Assembly: GCF_001642575.1 (NCBI RefSeq)
Contig: NZ_LXNG01000022.1
Coordinates: forward strand, 23,779 to 87,778
Length of the DNA stretch: 64,000 bases
Source of the DNA: Xanthomonas floridensis
GTDB taxonomy: Bacteria; Pseudomonadota; Gammaproteobacteria; Xanthomonadales; Xanthomonadaceae
Direction of reading: 5' to 3'
Positions 21,193 through 31,124 of this stretch are shown here, piece after piece. Below the pieces are notes generated by a model that did no database searches, was not told where the DNA came from, and was given only the letters and a program-made list of their open reading frames with translations. The position numbers were made by a program, and so were the translations under genes. The stretch's first letter is position 1, and every line of letters starts with the position of its first letter.

Positions 21193-21579
21193 TCAGGCAC
21201 CGCCCAGCGCGATGCGCGCCACTGCGAAAATGCTGACGATTGCGCCAAGCACGGCGATGAACTTCACCGTCGTCTGCAACGCCAGTGCCAGCAGTGAATT
21301 GTGGATGTAGTCCTCGAGCACGACCTGCAGGCCAAGCTGCGCGTGCCAGAACATCGCCACCAGGAAACCCACCAGCAACACGGCATTCCAGGGCCTGGCC
21401 ACGGCCTCGACCGCGGTCGGGTAGTCGGAACCGAGCAGGCTCAGCACAAATACCAGGAACCAGATCGCCAACACCACCAGCGCAGTGGCGGTCAGGCGCT
21501 GCAGCACGAAATGCTCGGTGCCGGTCTTGGCGGCGCCCAGGCCGCGCACGGTCTTCAACGGGGTACGGTAACGGCTCAT
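21193..21579 (-). CDS. sdhD: Succinate dehydrogenase hydrophobic membrane anchor subunit
   Basis: 128 aa with three membrane helices (about 31-50, 60-85 and 100-124). The GAAKTGTEHFVLQRLTATAL opening, with the Arg/His pattern before helix 1, and the HAQLGLQVVLEDYIHN phrase with haem/quinone-site His and Tyr-like residues match SdhD. Its ATG overlaps the sdhC stop (ATGA). Confidence 0.94.
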   Translation of the reverse strand: MSRYRTPLKTVRGLGAAKTGTEHFVLQRLTATALVVLAIWFLVFVLSLLGSDYPTAVEAVARPWNAVLLVGFLVAMFWHAQLGLQVVLEDYIHNSLLALALQTTVKFIAVLGAIVSIFAVARIALGGA

Positions 21580-21968
21580 GCGGCGGCTCCGGTCAAGACA
21601 TAGGCCCAGATCGCGGCGGTGATGACCAGGCTGGCGACCACCGAGGTCCAGCTGCTACGCACGAAAGCCGGGATGCTGAAGCCGTGACCGAAGTCCTGCA
21701 CGATATGGCGGATGCCGTTGGACAGGTGATAGGCAAACGCCCATGACCAAGCAAACAGGAACAGCTGGCCATACCAGGCGCCAAGATGCTGGGTGAGGCA
21801 CGACCAATGGTCCTGCCCGAGCATCAACACCAGCAGGGAGACGGCAATGACCAGCGCCCCTCCGGAAAGAATGACGCCGGTGGCTCGATGCAGGATCGAG
21901 GTCGCCATCTGGATCTGCCAGCGATATACCTGCAGATGTGGGGAAGTGGGACGTTCGCGGATCGCCAT
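21576..21968 (-). CDS. sdhC: Succinate dehydrogenase cytochrome b556 subunit
   Basis: 130 aa, three membrane helices. The N-terminus RPTSPHLQVYRWQIQMATSI and the motif SILHRATGVILSGG (quinone-site Ser and Arg) are classic SdhC signatures. The haem-ligand His is in AYHLSNGIRHIVQDFGHG. Together with SdhD it anchors SdhAB and binds haem b and ubiquinone. It lies 56 bases downstream of sdhAF4. Confidence 0.96.
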   Translation of the reverse strand: MAIRERPTSPHLQVYRWQIQMATSILHRATGVILSGGALVIAVSLLVLMLGQDHWSCLTQHLGAWYGQLFLFAWSWAFAYHLSNGIRHIVQDFGHGFSIPAFVRSSWTSVVASLVITAAIWAYVLTGAAA

Positions 21969-22024
21969 TCGCTGGGCTCGTTATCTCGGCTGGGCGGCAC
22001 TAGGCCGCTGTGGCTAAAAGCTGC

Positions 22025-22195
22025 TCAAAAATCGATGCAGCGTCCATTTTTTTCCCAGTCGCCATAGCGCGTTGGCTCGGGGCCGTCGCGCCCACCGATC
22101 TCTTTGGGCAGGGGCTGCTTCTCGGGAATGTGCTCCTGAGAGGAAGGCTGCGTCTCGGAATCCTGCGATGGCGTGGGGGTTGGATGGCCTATCAT
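22025..22195 (-). CDS. sdhAF4: Succinate dehydrogenase assembly factor 4 (SdhAF4, DUF1674) microprotein
   Basis: 56 aa from the ATG at 22195 (MIGHPTPTPSQDSE). The N-terminal half is Pro/Gln/Ser/Glu-rich and probably disordered. The C-terminus reads GRDGPEPTRYGDWEKNGRC then IDF, the hallmark GPEPTRYGDWE-x-GRC-x-DF block of DUF1674. The eukaryotic homologue SDHAF4/Sdh8 binds flavinated SdhA and shields it until SdhB joins. Position just upstream of sdhC on the same strand strongly supports the call. It is short enough to be skipped by gene finders and may lead the sdh operon. Confidence 0.92.
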   Translation of the reverse strand: MIGHPTPTPSQDSETQPSSQEHIPEKQPLPKEIGGRDGPEPTRYGDWEKNGRCIDF

Positions 22196-22234
22196 AGTGG
22201 TCTCACAACGTTGCGATTTTAGTCCTCCCCTTCC

Positions 22235-23107
22235 GTGGCTGACAACCTGAATCTTATTCCGCAGGGTTTTGGCTCCCTGCACGACATGCAATACGTCCGC
22301 TTGATCGGGACGGATGCAGTGGCGTTCGCGCATGCGCAGTTTGCCAACGACGTACAGGCGCTGGCGATCGGGCAGTGGCAATGGAATGCGTGGTTGACGG
22401 CGAAGGGGCGCGTCATCGCCATCTTCGCACTCCTGCGTGAGGACGACACGCACCTGCTGATGCTGCTGCCCGATGGCAACGCGGCCGAGATCACCGCGCA
22501 ACTGGGCCGTTTCGTGTTCCGGCGCAAGCTGAAGCTCGCGGTTGCCACGCCCGCAGCCTATGCCGGCTTCCAGGCGCCACGGCAGGCGCAAGGCGCGCAG
22601 GCGGCCATCACCGCGCAGCACATCGAACTGGATCTCGGTAGCAGCGCCCTGCCCCGCACGTTGTTGTTGCTGACGGGCGATACATTGGCTGCGCCTATCG
22701 ATTTGCCCGGCATCGACGCCCAATGGCGACGCGCCGATCTGCAATTGGGCCTGGTGCGCCTGCCGGAGGCACAGCGTGAGCAGTGGACTCCGCAGCAACT
22801 GGCGCTCGACCGCCTGCAGGCCTTCAGCGTCAAGAAGGGCTGCTACCCAGGCCAGGAAATCGTGGCGCGCACGCATTTCCTCGGCAAGGCCAAGCGCGCA
22901 GTGCAACTGCTCGACACCGACACCGCCGTCGCACCGGGCGATGCGATCAGCCTGGATGGTGCCGAGGTGGGCAGCGTGGTCAGTGCCGCGGGCACCCTTG
23001 CCCTGGCCGTGCTGCCGCTGGAACTGGCGGTCGGCGATGGCATGGCATTGAAAGCCGGGGACGCCCCTGCCCGATTGCTGAAGATGACGCCCGGCCTGAC
23101 CCGCTGA
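22235..23107 (+). CDS. ygfZ: YgfZ/GcvT-domain folate-binding protein (Fe-S cluster repair/biogenesis)
   Basis: 290 aa from the GTG at 22235, diverging from sdhAF4. The family signature KKGCYPGQEIVAR (about residues 199-211), with the essential Cys of K-G-C-Y-x-G-Q-E, is intact. The fold is that of glycine-cleavage T proteins (tetrahydrofolate binding). YgfZ/Iba57 supports assembly or repair of certain 4Fe-4S enzymes, which fits the neighbouring Fe-S complex II genes. It is probably monocistronic, ending before the hairpin at 23138. Confidence 0.94.
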   Translation: MADNLNLIPQGFGSLHDMQYVRLIGTDAVAFAHAQFANDVQALAIGQWQWNAWLTAKGRVIAIFALLREDDTHLLMLLPDGNAAEITAQLGRFVFRRKLKLAVATPAAYAGFQAPRQAQGAQAAITAQHIELDLGSSALPRTLLLLTGDTLAAPIDLPGIDAQWRRADLQLGLVRLPEAQREQWTPQQLALDRLQAFSVKKGCYPGQEIVARTHFLGKAKRAVQLLDTDTAVAPGDAISLDGAEVGSVVSAAGTLALAVLPLELAVGDGMALKAGDAPARLLKMTPGLTR

Positions 23108-23137
23108 GCTGAGCTGAGCTGCTGCGACACCTGCTGA

Positions 23138-23158
23138 GCCCCACCCGCTGAGTGGGGC
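23138..23158. terminator. Hairpin after ygfZ
   Basis: GCCCCAC pairs with GTGGGGC around a 7-base loop, 30 bases after the ygfZ stop and between converging genes. The flank contains a short iteration of GAGCT/CTGAG. There is no T-run, so terminator function is uncertain. Confidence 0.4.
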
Positions 23159-23291
23159 CGCGAGTTCGCGAACGGCTGCAATGGCAATCGACGCGGCCGG
23201 GCCTGCCTGGCGCAGCCGTCGCTGGCCCGCGGTGGTGCGGACCGACTCGCTCCGCCGCCAGCGCTGAGATGCCGGCGGCGTGAGGCCGTTC

Positions 23292-24386
23292 TCAGGCAGT
23301 CGCGTTTGTCAGGCGCTCGCCAGTGGCCGGGTCGAAGAAATGCAGCGCATCGCTGCGCAGCGCCAGGCGCAACGGCTCGCCGACCGCCGGCAAGGCCTGC
23401 GGCGCGACGCGAATCACCAGCGGCTGCCCACCGCGATCCAGGTTGAGGAAGATCTCGTTGCCCACCGGCTCGACGACCTCGACGCGCGCCTCGAAACCCA
23501 GCACCGGATCGCCGGACGGCTGCAGATGCTCCGGTCGCACGCCGACAATCACGTCCTGGCCGAACCAGCGACGATCCACCTGCGCAGCACCCAGCGGCAC
23601 GCGCCAGCCATCGGCCATCACCAGATGCAGGCCGTCCTGCTCATCCAGCCGGCCCTGCAGCACGTTCATTGCCGGGCTGCCCAGGAAACCGGCCACGAAC
23701 AAGTTGGCCGGGCGGTCGTATAGCGCCATCGGGCTATCGATCTGCTGGATCACGCCATCCTTGAGCACCACGATGCGCTGGCCCAGCGTCATCGCTTCGA
23801 CCTGGTCGTGGGTGACGTAGATCATGGTGGTGCCGAGCTTGCGGTGCAGTTGGGCGATCTCGGTGCGCACGCTGTGGCGCAGCTTGGCGTCCAGGTTCGA
23901 CAACGGCTCGTCGAGCAGGAATACCGACGATTCGCGCACCATCGCCCGCCCCAGCGCCACGCGCTGGCGCTGGCCGCCGGACATCGCCTTGGGCAGCTTG
24001 TCCAGCATCGGGGTCAGCCCGAGCAGCTCGGCAGCATTGTTGACCCGCTCGGCAATCACCTGCTTTGGATGGCCCCGCAGCTTGAGCCCGAAGGCCAGGT
24101 TCTCGGCCACGGTCATGTGCGGATACAGCGCATAGCTCTGGAACACCATGGCGATGTCGCGATCCTTGGGCGCCACGTCGTTGACCACGCGCTCGCCGAT
24201 CTTCAACGTGCCCGCGCTGATGTCCTCGAGCCCGGCAATCATGCGCAGCAAGGTCGACTTGCCGCAGCCCGATGGCCCCACCAGCACCATCAACTCGCCA
24301 TCGGCGACCTCGAAGCTCGCACCCTGCACTGCCACCTGGCCGTTTTCATAGACCTTGCGGACACCTTCCAACTGCACTTTCGCCAT
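23292..24386 (-). CDS. ugpC: Sugar-type ABC transporter ATP-binding protein (UgpC/MalK/MsmK family)
   Basis: 364 aa. The ATPase domain (about 1-235) has Walker A VGPSGCGKSTLLRMIAGLED, Q-loop MVFQSYALYPHMTVAENLAF, signature MSGGQRQRVALGRAMV and Walker B VFLLDEPLSNLDAKLR. A C-terminal TOBE-type regulatory domain (about 240-364) contains VIVGVRPEHL, as in MalK and UgpC. No permease or binding protein is encoded here, so it probably serves one or more sugar importers elsewhere. It is transcribed away from zwf across a 390-base shared control region. Confidence 0.88.
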   Translation of the reverse strand: MAKVQLEGVRKVYENGQVAVQGASFEVADGELMVLVGPSGCGKSTLLRMIAGLEDISAGTLKIGERVVNDVAPKDRDIAMVFQSYALYPHMTVAENLAFGLKLRGHPKQVIAERVNNAAELLGLTPMLDKLPKAMSGGQRQRVALGRAMVRESSVFLLDEPLSNLDAKLRHSVRTEIAQLHRKLGTTMIYVTHDQVEAMTLGQRIVVLKDGVIQQIDSPMALYDRPANLFVAGFLGSPAMNVLQGRLDEQDGLHLVMADGWRVPLGAAQVDRRWFGQDVIVGVRPEHLQPSGDPVLGFEARVEVVEPVGNEIFLNLDRGGQPLVIRVAPQALPAVGEPLRLALRSDALHFFDPATGERLTNATA

Positions 24387-24778
24387 CGTTCGGCCTCAAC
24401 TGTGTATGCGCCCTGCCCTCGGCCCTCCCGATGGCAATGACGACCGACCCATCTGCACGGAATGTTCCTGCAAACGAATGCATTGGTTTATTCTGACATG
24501 TAATCGTTTTCACATGGCAACATCGATTTCGGGAGGAATCATGCCGCAACCGACCCACGCTGCTGTTTCACGCGGCGTCAGCTGCCATGCGGAGCCGGTC
24601 ATTCCACCACGCAGGGCAGCTATACCGCCGATGCGCTAACCGCTGACCGCCAGTTGCTGCAACAATCGGGGATTGGGCGTCAGCGTCCATCCCCCGCTGC
24701 GCGCACGCAAGTGCGGTGCAGGAACAGACGTACCGACCGCCGGCACCCCGGCGCCTTTCCGCCAAGCCGCTGATAACG
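24387..24778. promoter_or_regulatory. Divergent control region between ugpC-like gene and zwf operon
   Basis: About 390 bases without a gene. The A+T-richest part (about 24470-24520) most likely holds promoters. It includes the candidate LacI-type operator listed separately. In-frame extension of zwf upstream to 24716 is possible but not supported by a ribosome binding site. Confidence 0.6.
24499..24514. promoter_or_regulatory. Candidate LacI/GalR-family operator
   Basis: TGTAATCGTTTTCACA is an imperfect palindrome centred on CG, with outer TGT/ACA, the usual layout of LacI-family sites (TGTAAnCGnTTnCA-like). It lies about 265 bases before the zwf start and 110 bases before the divergent sugar-ATPase start. 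The regulator is not encoded in this window. Confidence 0.45.
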
Positions 24779-26232
<1,454 letters not shown>

Positions 26233-26236
<4 letters not shown>

Positions 26237-27240
26237 CCGCTCCTTCCAAGCCGGTGCTGGTTGCCGATATCGGCGGAACCAATGCGCGTTTTGCGCTGGC
26301 CGACGTCGACGCCTCGGTACCGTTGCTGGACGACACCTCGCGCGAATTTGCGGTAGTGGAGTTCGCCTCGCTCGGTGAAGCGGCCCGGTACTACCTCGAC
26401 CAGATCGGCGTACAGGCCACCAAGGGCGTGTTCGCGGTGGCCGGGCGGGTGGATGGCGACGAAGCGCGCATCACCAACCATCCGTGGGTGATCTCGCGCA
26501 CGCGCACCGCCAGCATGCTTGGTTTCAGCACCCTGCACCTGATCAACGACTTTGCCGCACAGGCCATGGCGATCAGCCTGCTGCGTCCGCAGGACGTGGT
26601 GCAGGTGGGTGGGGCCAGCTGGCGGCCGGCGTCGATCGATCAGCCGCGCAACTACGGCGTGATCGGCCCGGGCACCGGGCTGGGCGTGGGTGGCCTGATC
26701 ATCCGCAACGGACGCTGTTTCCCGCTGGAAACCGAAGGCGGCCACGTCAGCTTTCCGCCGGGCACGCCGGAAGAGATCCGCGTGCTGGAAATCCTTTCCG
26801 AGCAATTCGGCCGGGTCTCCAACGAACGCCTGATCTGCGGCCCGGGCCTGGTCAATATCCACCGTGCGCTGAGTGAGATTGCCGGGGTCGACCCGGGTCC
26901 GCTGGAGCCCAAGGACATTACCGCGCGCGCAGCCGCAGGCGACCCGCGCTCGGCACGCACCATCGACCTGTTTTGCGCCATCTTCGGTGCGATCGCCGGC
27001 GACATGGTGTTGATGCAAGGTGCCTGGGATGGCGTGTTTCTTACCGGCGGGTTGGTGCCCAAGGTGCTGGATTCACTGCAGCACTCCGGCTTTCGCCAGC
27101 GTTTCGAGCACAAGGGCCGGTTCTCCGCGATCATGTCGAAGGTGCCCTCGCTGGCCGTCATGCATCCGCATGCCGGACTGCTCGGCGCGGCCGCATATGC
27201 CGTGGATGCCGAACGGCAGCATCCAGGAGAACAGCGATGA
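26233..27240 (+). CDS. glk: Glucokinase
   Basis: 335 aa cytoplasmic kinase that makes glucose-6-phosphate from glucose and ATP. It belongs to the bacterial Glk family, not the ROK family: LVADIGGTNARFALADVD (residues 9-26, phosphate loop), HLINDFAAQAMAI (about 98-110, catalytic Asp) and VIGPGTGLGVGGLII (about 143-157). It overlaps both neighbours (ATGA with zwf and with pgl), so supply of substrate for zwf is coupled to the oxidative steps. Confidence 0.96.
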
Positions 27241-27956
27241 GCCTGCAGGACGACCCGCGCATCACCCTGGTGCGTTACGACGACCCGGCCGAATGGACCG
27301 AGGCGGTGGCCAGCGAAATGGCCGACCTGCTGGAACAGGAAATCTCGCGTCGCGGGCAGGCACGCATGCTGCTCTCCGGCGGGACCACGCCTGCGCCGGT
27401 CTACGAATCGCTGGCACATCGTCCGCTGGAGTGGTCGCGGGTCGAAGTGGGCCTGGTGGATGAGCGCTGGCTCTCGCCGCAGGACCAGGACAGCAACGCC
27501 TGGCTGGTGAATCACAGCTTCCTGACCCACGCGCCAGCGGCGACCTTCATCCCGCTGGTTCGCCCTGGCAAGCAACTGCCCGAATGCGTGCACACCGCCA
27601 ACCTGCAGGCCACGCATGCCGAGCCGGCCTGCCTGGCGGTGCTGGGCATGGGCGGCGACGGCCATACCGCCTCGCTGTTCCCCGGCTCGACCGAGCTGCC
27701 GAAAGCGCTCGCCAGCCCACAGCCGTACGCGTCGCTGGATGCCACCGGTTGTCCGGGCGCCAATCAATGGCCGCTGCGCATCACCCTGACCCCTGCCGGG
27801 CTGGCACCGATCCCCAGCCGCCTGTTGTTGCTGCGCGGCAAGCAGAAGCTCGACGTCCTGACGGCGGCGCTGGCCGGCGATGACATCAGCCAGTATCCGA
27901 TCCGCGTGGCCTTGCAGCAGCCCGGCCCCAGACTGCGTGTGCACTGGTGTGCCTAA
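27237..27956 (+). CDS. pgl: 6-phosphogluconolactonase
   Basis: 239 aa, DevB/NagB-like fold. It hydrolyses 6-phosphogluconolactone to 6-phosphogluconate. Family phrases are MLLSGGTTPAPVYESLA (about residues 43-59), VGLVDERWLS (about 71-80) and LGMGGDGHTASLFPG (about 138-152). The ATG overlaps the glk stop. A 196-base gap follows before edd. Confidence 0.95.
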   Translation: MSLQDDPRITLVRYDDPAEWTEAVASEMADLLEQEISRRGQARMLLSGGTTPAPVYESLAHRPLEWSRVEVGLVDERWLSPQDQDSNAWLVNHSFLTHAPAATFIPLVRPGKQLPECVHTANLQATHAEPACLAVLGMGGDGHTASLFPGSTELPKALASPQPYASLDATGCPGANQWPLRITLTPAGLAPIPSRLLLLRGKQKLDVLTAALAGDDISQYPIRVALQQPGPRLRVHWCA

Positions 27957-28152
27957 TACGCAGCGCGGTTGCCGTTACGGCATGCACGCGATGGCGCGCT
28001 CCTGCAGCAGCCAGCACGCTGCAGGGCGCGCGCAAGAGTGTCGATAGGCGAATGCCGCTTCGGTGCCCCCCTGCCCGTTCCAGCCGCCGCGCAGACATGC
28101 AGAATTCCAAGTCCACGCACCACATCCCCCCGTTTCTCATAGCCGGTAGCCA

Positions 28153-30069
28153 ATGAGCCTGCATCCGAACATCCAAGCTGTCACCGACCGCATCCGCAAG
28201 CGCAGCGCGCCTTCGCGCGCGGCCTATCTGGCCGGCATCGATGCCGCCCTGCGTGAGGGTCCGTTCCGTAGCCGATTGAGCTGCGGCAATCTCGCGCATG
28301 GCTTCGCGGCCTCCGAGCCCACCGACAAATCGCGCCTGCGCGGCGCCGCCACGCCCAACCTGGGCATCATCACCTCCTACAACGACATGCTGTCGGCGCA
28401 CCAGCCGTTCGAGCACTACCCGCAGCTGATCCGCGATACCGCGCGTGCGCTCGGCGCCACCGCGCAGGTGGCCGGCGGCGTGCCGGCGATGTGCGATGGC
28501 GTCACCCAGGGCCGCGCGGGCATGGAGCTGTCGCTGTTCTCGCGCGACAACATCGCCCAGGCCGCCGCGATTGGCCTGAGCCATGACATGTTCGACAGCG
28601 TGGTGTACCTGGGCGTGTGCGACAAGATCGTGCCCGGCCTGCTGATCGGCGCGCTGGCATTCGGGCACCTGCCGGCGATCTTCATGCCGGCCGGCCCGAT
28701 GACGCCCGGCATTCCGAACAAGCAGAAAGCCGAAGTGCGCGAGCGCTACGCCGCCGGCGAAGCCACCCGCGCCGAGCTGCTGGAAGCCGAATCGGCCTCC
28801 TACCACTCGCCCGGCACCTGCACCTTCTACGGCACCGCCAACTCCAACCAGGTGTTGCTCGAGGCGATGGGCGTGCAGCTGCCCGGCGCCTCGTTCGTCA
28901 ACCCGGAATTGCCGCTGCGCGATGCGCTCACCCGCGAGGGCACCGCGCGTGCATTGGCGATCTCGGCACTGGGCCAGGATTTCCGCCCGTTCGGCCGCCT
29001 GATCGACGAGCGCGCCATCGTCAACGCGGTGGTCGCGCTGATGGCCACCGGCGGCTCGACCAACCACACCATCCACTGGATCGCAGTAGCCCGTGCGGCC
29101 GGCATCGTGCTGACCTGGGACGACATGGACCTGATCTCGCAGACCGTGCCGCTGCTGACCCGCGTCTATCCCAACGGCGAGGCCGACGTGAACCGCTTCC
29201 AGGCTGCCGGCGGCACCGCGTTCGTGTTCCGCGAACTGATGGACGCCGGCTACATGCACGACGACCTGCCCACCGTGGTCGAAGGCGGCATGCGCGCCTA
29301 CGTCAACGAGCCGCGCCTGCAGGACGGCAAGGTCAGCTACGTGCCCGGCACCGCGACCACCGCCGACGACAGCGTCGCGCGCCCGGTCAGCGATGCGTTT
29401 GAAGCGCAGGGTGGCCTGCGCCTGTTGCGCGGCAACCTGGGCCGTTCGCTGATCAAGCTGTCTGCGGTCAAACCGCAGCACCGCAGCATCGAAGCGCCCG
29501 CCGTGGTGATCGACACCCCGCAGGTGCTCAACAAGCTGCATGCGGCCGGCGTGCTGCCGCACGATTTCGTGGTGGTGCTGCGCTATCAGGGCCCGCGGGC
29601 AAACGGCATGCCGGAACTGCATTCGATGGCGCCGTTGCTGGGCCTGCTGCAGAACCAGGGCCGGCGCGTGGCGCTGGTCACCGACGGCCGCCTGTCCGGT
29701 GCGTCGGGCAAGTTCCCGGCCGCCATCCACCTGACCCCCGAAGCCGCGCGCGGCGGCCCGATCGGACGCGTGCGCGAAGGCGACATCGTGCGCCTGGACG
29801 GCGAAGCCGGCACCCTGGAAGTACTGGTATCGGCCGAAGAATGGGCCTCGCGCGAGGTGGCGCCGAACACCGCGGTGGCCGGCAACGACCTGGGCCGCAA
29901 CCTGTTCGGCATCAACCGCCAGGTCGTCGGCCCGGCCGACCAGGGCGCGATCTCCATTTCCTGCGGTCCGACCCATCCGGACGGCGCGTTGTGGAGTTAC
30001 GACGCCGAATATGAACTGGGCGCCGACGCCGCTGCCGCCGCTGCGCCGCACGAGTCCAAGGACGCCTGA
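28153..30069 (+). CDS. edd: Phosphogluconate dehydratase
   Basis: 638 aa, IlvD/Edd family Fe-S dehydratase converting 6-phosphogluconate to 2-keto-3-deoxy-6-phosphogluconate. The cluster ligands are in PAMCDGVTQGRAGMELSLFS and LGVCDKIVPGLL. The C-terminal part carries VTDGRLSGASGKFPAAIHLT and the length is typical for Edd (about 600-640 aa). The 196 bases upstream (27957-28152) hold no gene and could carry an extra promoter. Pathway partner eda follows 49 bases downstream. Confidence 0.97.
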   Translation: MSLHPNIQAVTDRIRKRSAPSRAAYLAGIDAALREGPFRSRLSCGNLAHGFAASEPTDKSRLRGAATPNLGIITSYNDMLSAHQPFEHYPQLIRDTARALGATAQVAGGVPAMCDGVTQGRAGMELSLFSRDNIAQAAAIGLSHDMFDSVVYLGVCDKIVPGLLIGALAFGHLPAIFMPAGPMTPGIPNKQKAEVRERYAAGEATRAELLEAESASYHSPGTCTFYGTANSNQVLLEAMGVQLPGASFVNPELPLRDALTREGTARALAISALGQDFRPFGRLIDERAIVNAVVALMATGGSTNHTIHWIAVARAAGIVLTWDDMDLISQTVPLLTRVYPNGEADVNRFQAAGGTAFVFRELMDAGYMHDDLPTVVEGGMRAYVNEPRLQDGKVSYVPGTATTADDSVARPVSDAFEAQGGLRLLRGNLGRSLIKLSAVKPQHRSIEAPAVVIDTPQVLNKLHAAGVLPHDFVVVLRYQGPRANGMPELHSMAPLLGLLQNQGRRVALVTDGRLSGASGKFPAAIHLTPEAARGGPIGRVREGDIVRLDGEAGTLEVLVSAEEWASREVAPNTAVAGNDLGRNLFGINRQVVGPADQGAISISCGPTHPDGALWSYDAEYELGADAAAAAAPHESKDA

Positions 30070-30118
30070 TCCCTTCCCTCTGCGCGGCCGCTATGGGCCG
30101 CCGTCTAATGGAGTTGCA

Positions 30119-30778
30119 ATGACGATTGCCCAGACCCAGAACACCGCCGAACAGCTGCTGCGCGACGCCGGCATCCTGCCGGTGGTCACCGTCGATACGT
30201 TGGACCAGGCACGCCGCGTCGCCGACGCATTGCTGGAAGGCGGCCTGCCCGCCATCGAGCTGACCCTGCGCACGCCGGTGGCGATCGATGCGCTGGCCAT
30301 GCTCAAGCGCGAACTGCCCAACATCGTGATCGGCGCCGGCACGGTGCTGAGCGAACTGCAACTGCGTCAGTCGGTGGATGCCGGCGCGGACTTCCTGGTG
30401 ACCCCGGGCACGCCCGCCCCGCTCGCACGCCTGCTGGCCGATGCGCCGATCCCGGCGGTGCCCGGCGCGGCCACGCCAACCGAACTGCTGACCCTGATGG
30501 GACTGGGTTTCCGCGTCTGCAAGCTGTTCCCGGCCACCGCCGTAGGCGGCCTGCAGATGCTCAAGGGTCTGGCTGGCCCGCTGTCCGACCTCAAGCTGTG
30601 CCCCACCGGCGGCATCAGTGAAGCCAACGCCGCCGAGTTCCTGGCGCAGCCGAATGTGGTCTGCATCGGCGGGTCGTGGATGGTGCCCAAGGATTGGTTG
30701 GCCCAGGGCCAATGGGACAAGGTCAAGGAAAGCTCGGCCAAGGCGGCGGCGATCGTGCGGCAGGTGCGGGCGGGCTGA
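30119..30778 (+). CDS. eda: 2-keto-3-deoxy-6-phosphogluconate aldolase
   Basis: 219 aa class I aldolase that splits KDPG to pyruvate and glyceraldehyde-3-phosphate. The proton-transfer Glu is in GLPAIELTLRTPVAIDAL (about residues 42-59), and the Schiff-base Lys is in FRVCKLFPATAVGG (about 131-144). Length fits the trimeric enzyme. Last gene of the Entner-Doudoroff set; a repeat-rich non-coding stretch follows. Confidence 0.97.
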   Translation: MTIAQTQNTAEQLLRDAGILPVVTVDTLDQARRVADALLEGGLPAIELTLRTPVAIDALAMLKRELPNIVIGAGTVLSELQLRQSVDAGADFLVTPGTPAPLARLLADAPIPAVPGAATPTELLTLMGLGFRVCKLFPATAVGGLQMLKGLAGPLSDLKLCPTGGISEANAAEFLAQPNVVCIGGSWMVPKDWLAQGQWDKVKESSAKAAAIVRQVRAG

Positions 30779-31124
30779 TTGACCGAGCGCTGCATCTGGT
30801 GGTGACGCTGGGCGGCTGAGTGGCTGTACTTGGAGTATCTGCGCCCTCACCCCAACCCCTCTCCCGCAGGCGGGAGAGGGGCTAAGGTGCAAGGCGATCT
30901 TGGTGTTCCACTCCCGCGCGACAGAGCGCAGGCGATCTTGGTGTTCCAGCACACCTGCGAGGCCCCTTCCTCGCGTGCGCCGTCCCTTCCCCAGCTACGA
31001 CGTCCCTTCCCCCGCGTGCGGGGGAAGGTGCCCGCAGGGCGGATGGGGGAGGCTTGTCGGCAGGCGATCACGCCAGCGGCGCTCCCGCCGGGAGAGCGGC
31101 TTCAAACGACGCGTGGTGGGTCGA
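30779..31124. repeat. Repeat-rich intergenic block after eda (two palindromes and a direct repeat)
   Basis: Between converging eda and the RND operon lie: a perfect hairpin CCCCTCTCCCG/CGGGAGAGGGG (30856-30881); a 19-bp direct repeat (30892-30910 and 30930-30948) beginning AGGCGATCTTGG; and a second perfect hairpin CCTTCCCCCGC/GCGGGGGAAGG (31005-31028). The stretch CCTCACCCCAACCCCTCTCC before the first hairpin looks like a mobile REP-type element of the kind scattered in Xanthomonas genomes. No coding region is convincing. The hairpins may also end the eda transcript. Confidence 0.7.

Noticed and set aside
22196..22906. In-frame upstream extension of the SdhAF4 reading frame to nearly 300 codons
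   Set aside because: The extension is antisense to ygfZ and has no similarity to the family; the 56-aa form ends exactly in the DUF1674 block and begins at a suitable ATG.
27886..30051. A 721-codon minus-strand frame opposite edd
   Set aside because: Antisense shadow of phosphogluconate dehydratase with Arg/His/Gln-rich sequence and no recognisable motif.
30856..31028. Possible CRISPR-like repeat series after eda
   Set aside because: The units are two different palindromes and one direct repeat pair with irregular spacing; no regular repeat-spacer pattern and no cas genes.
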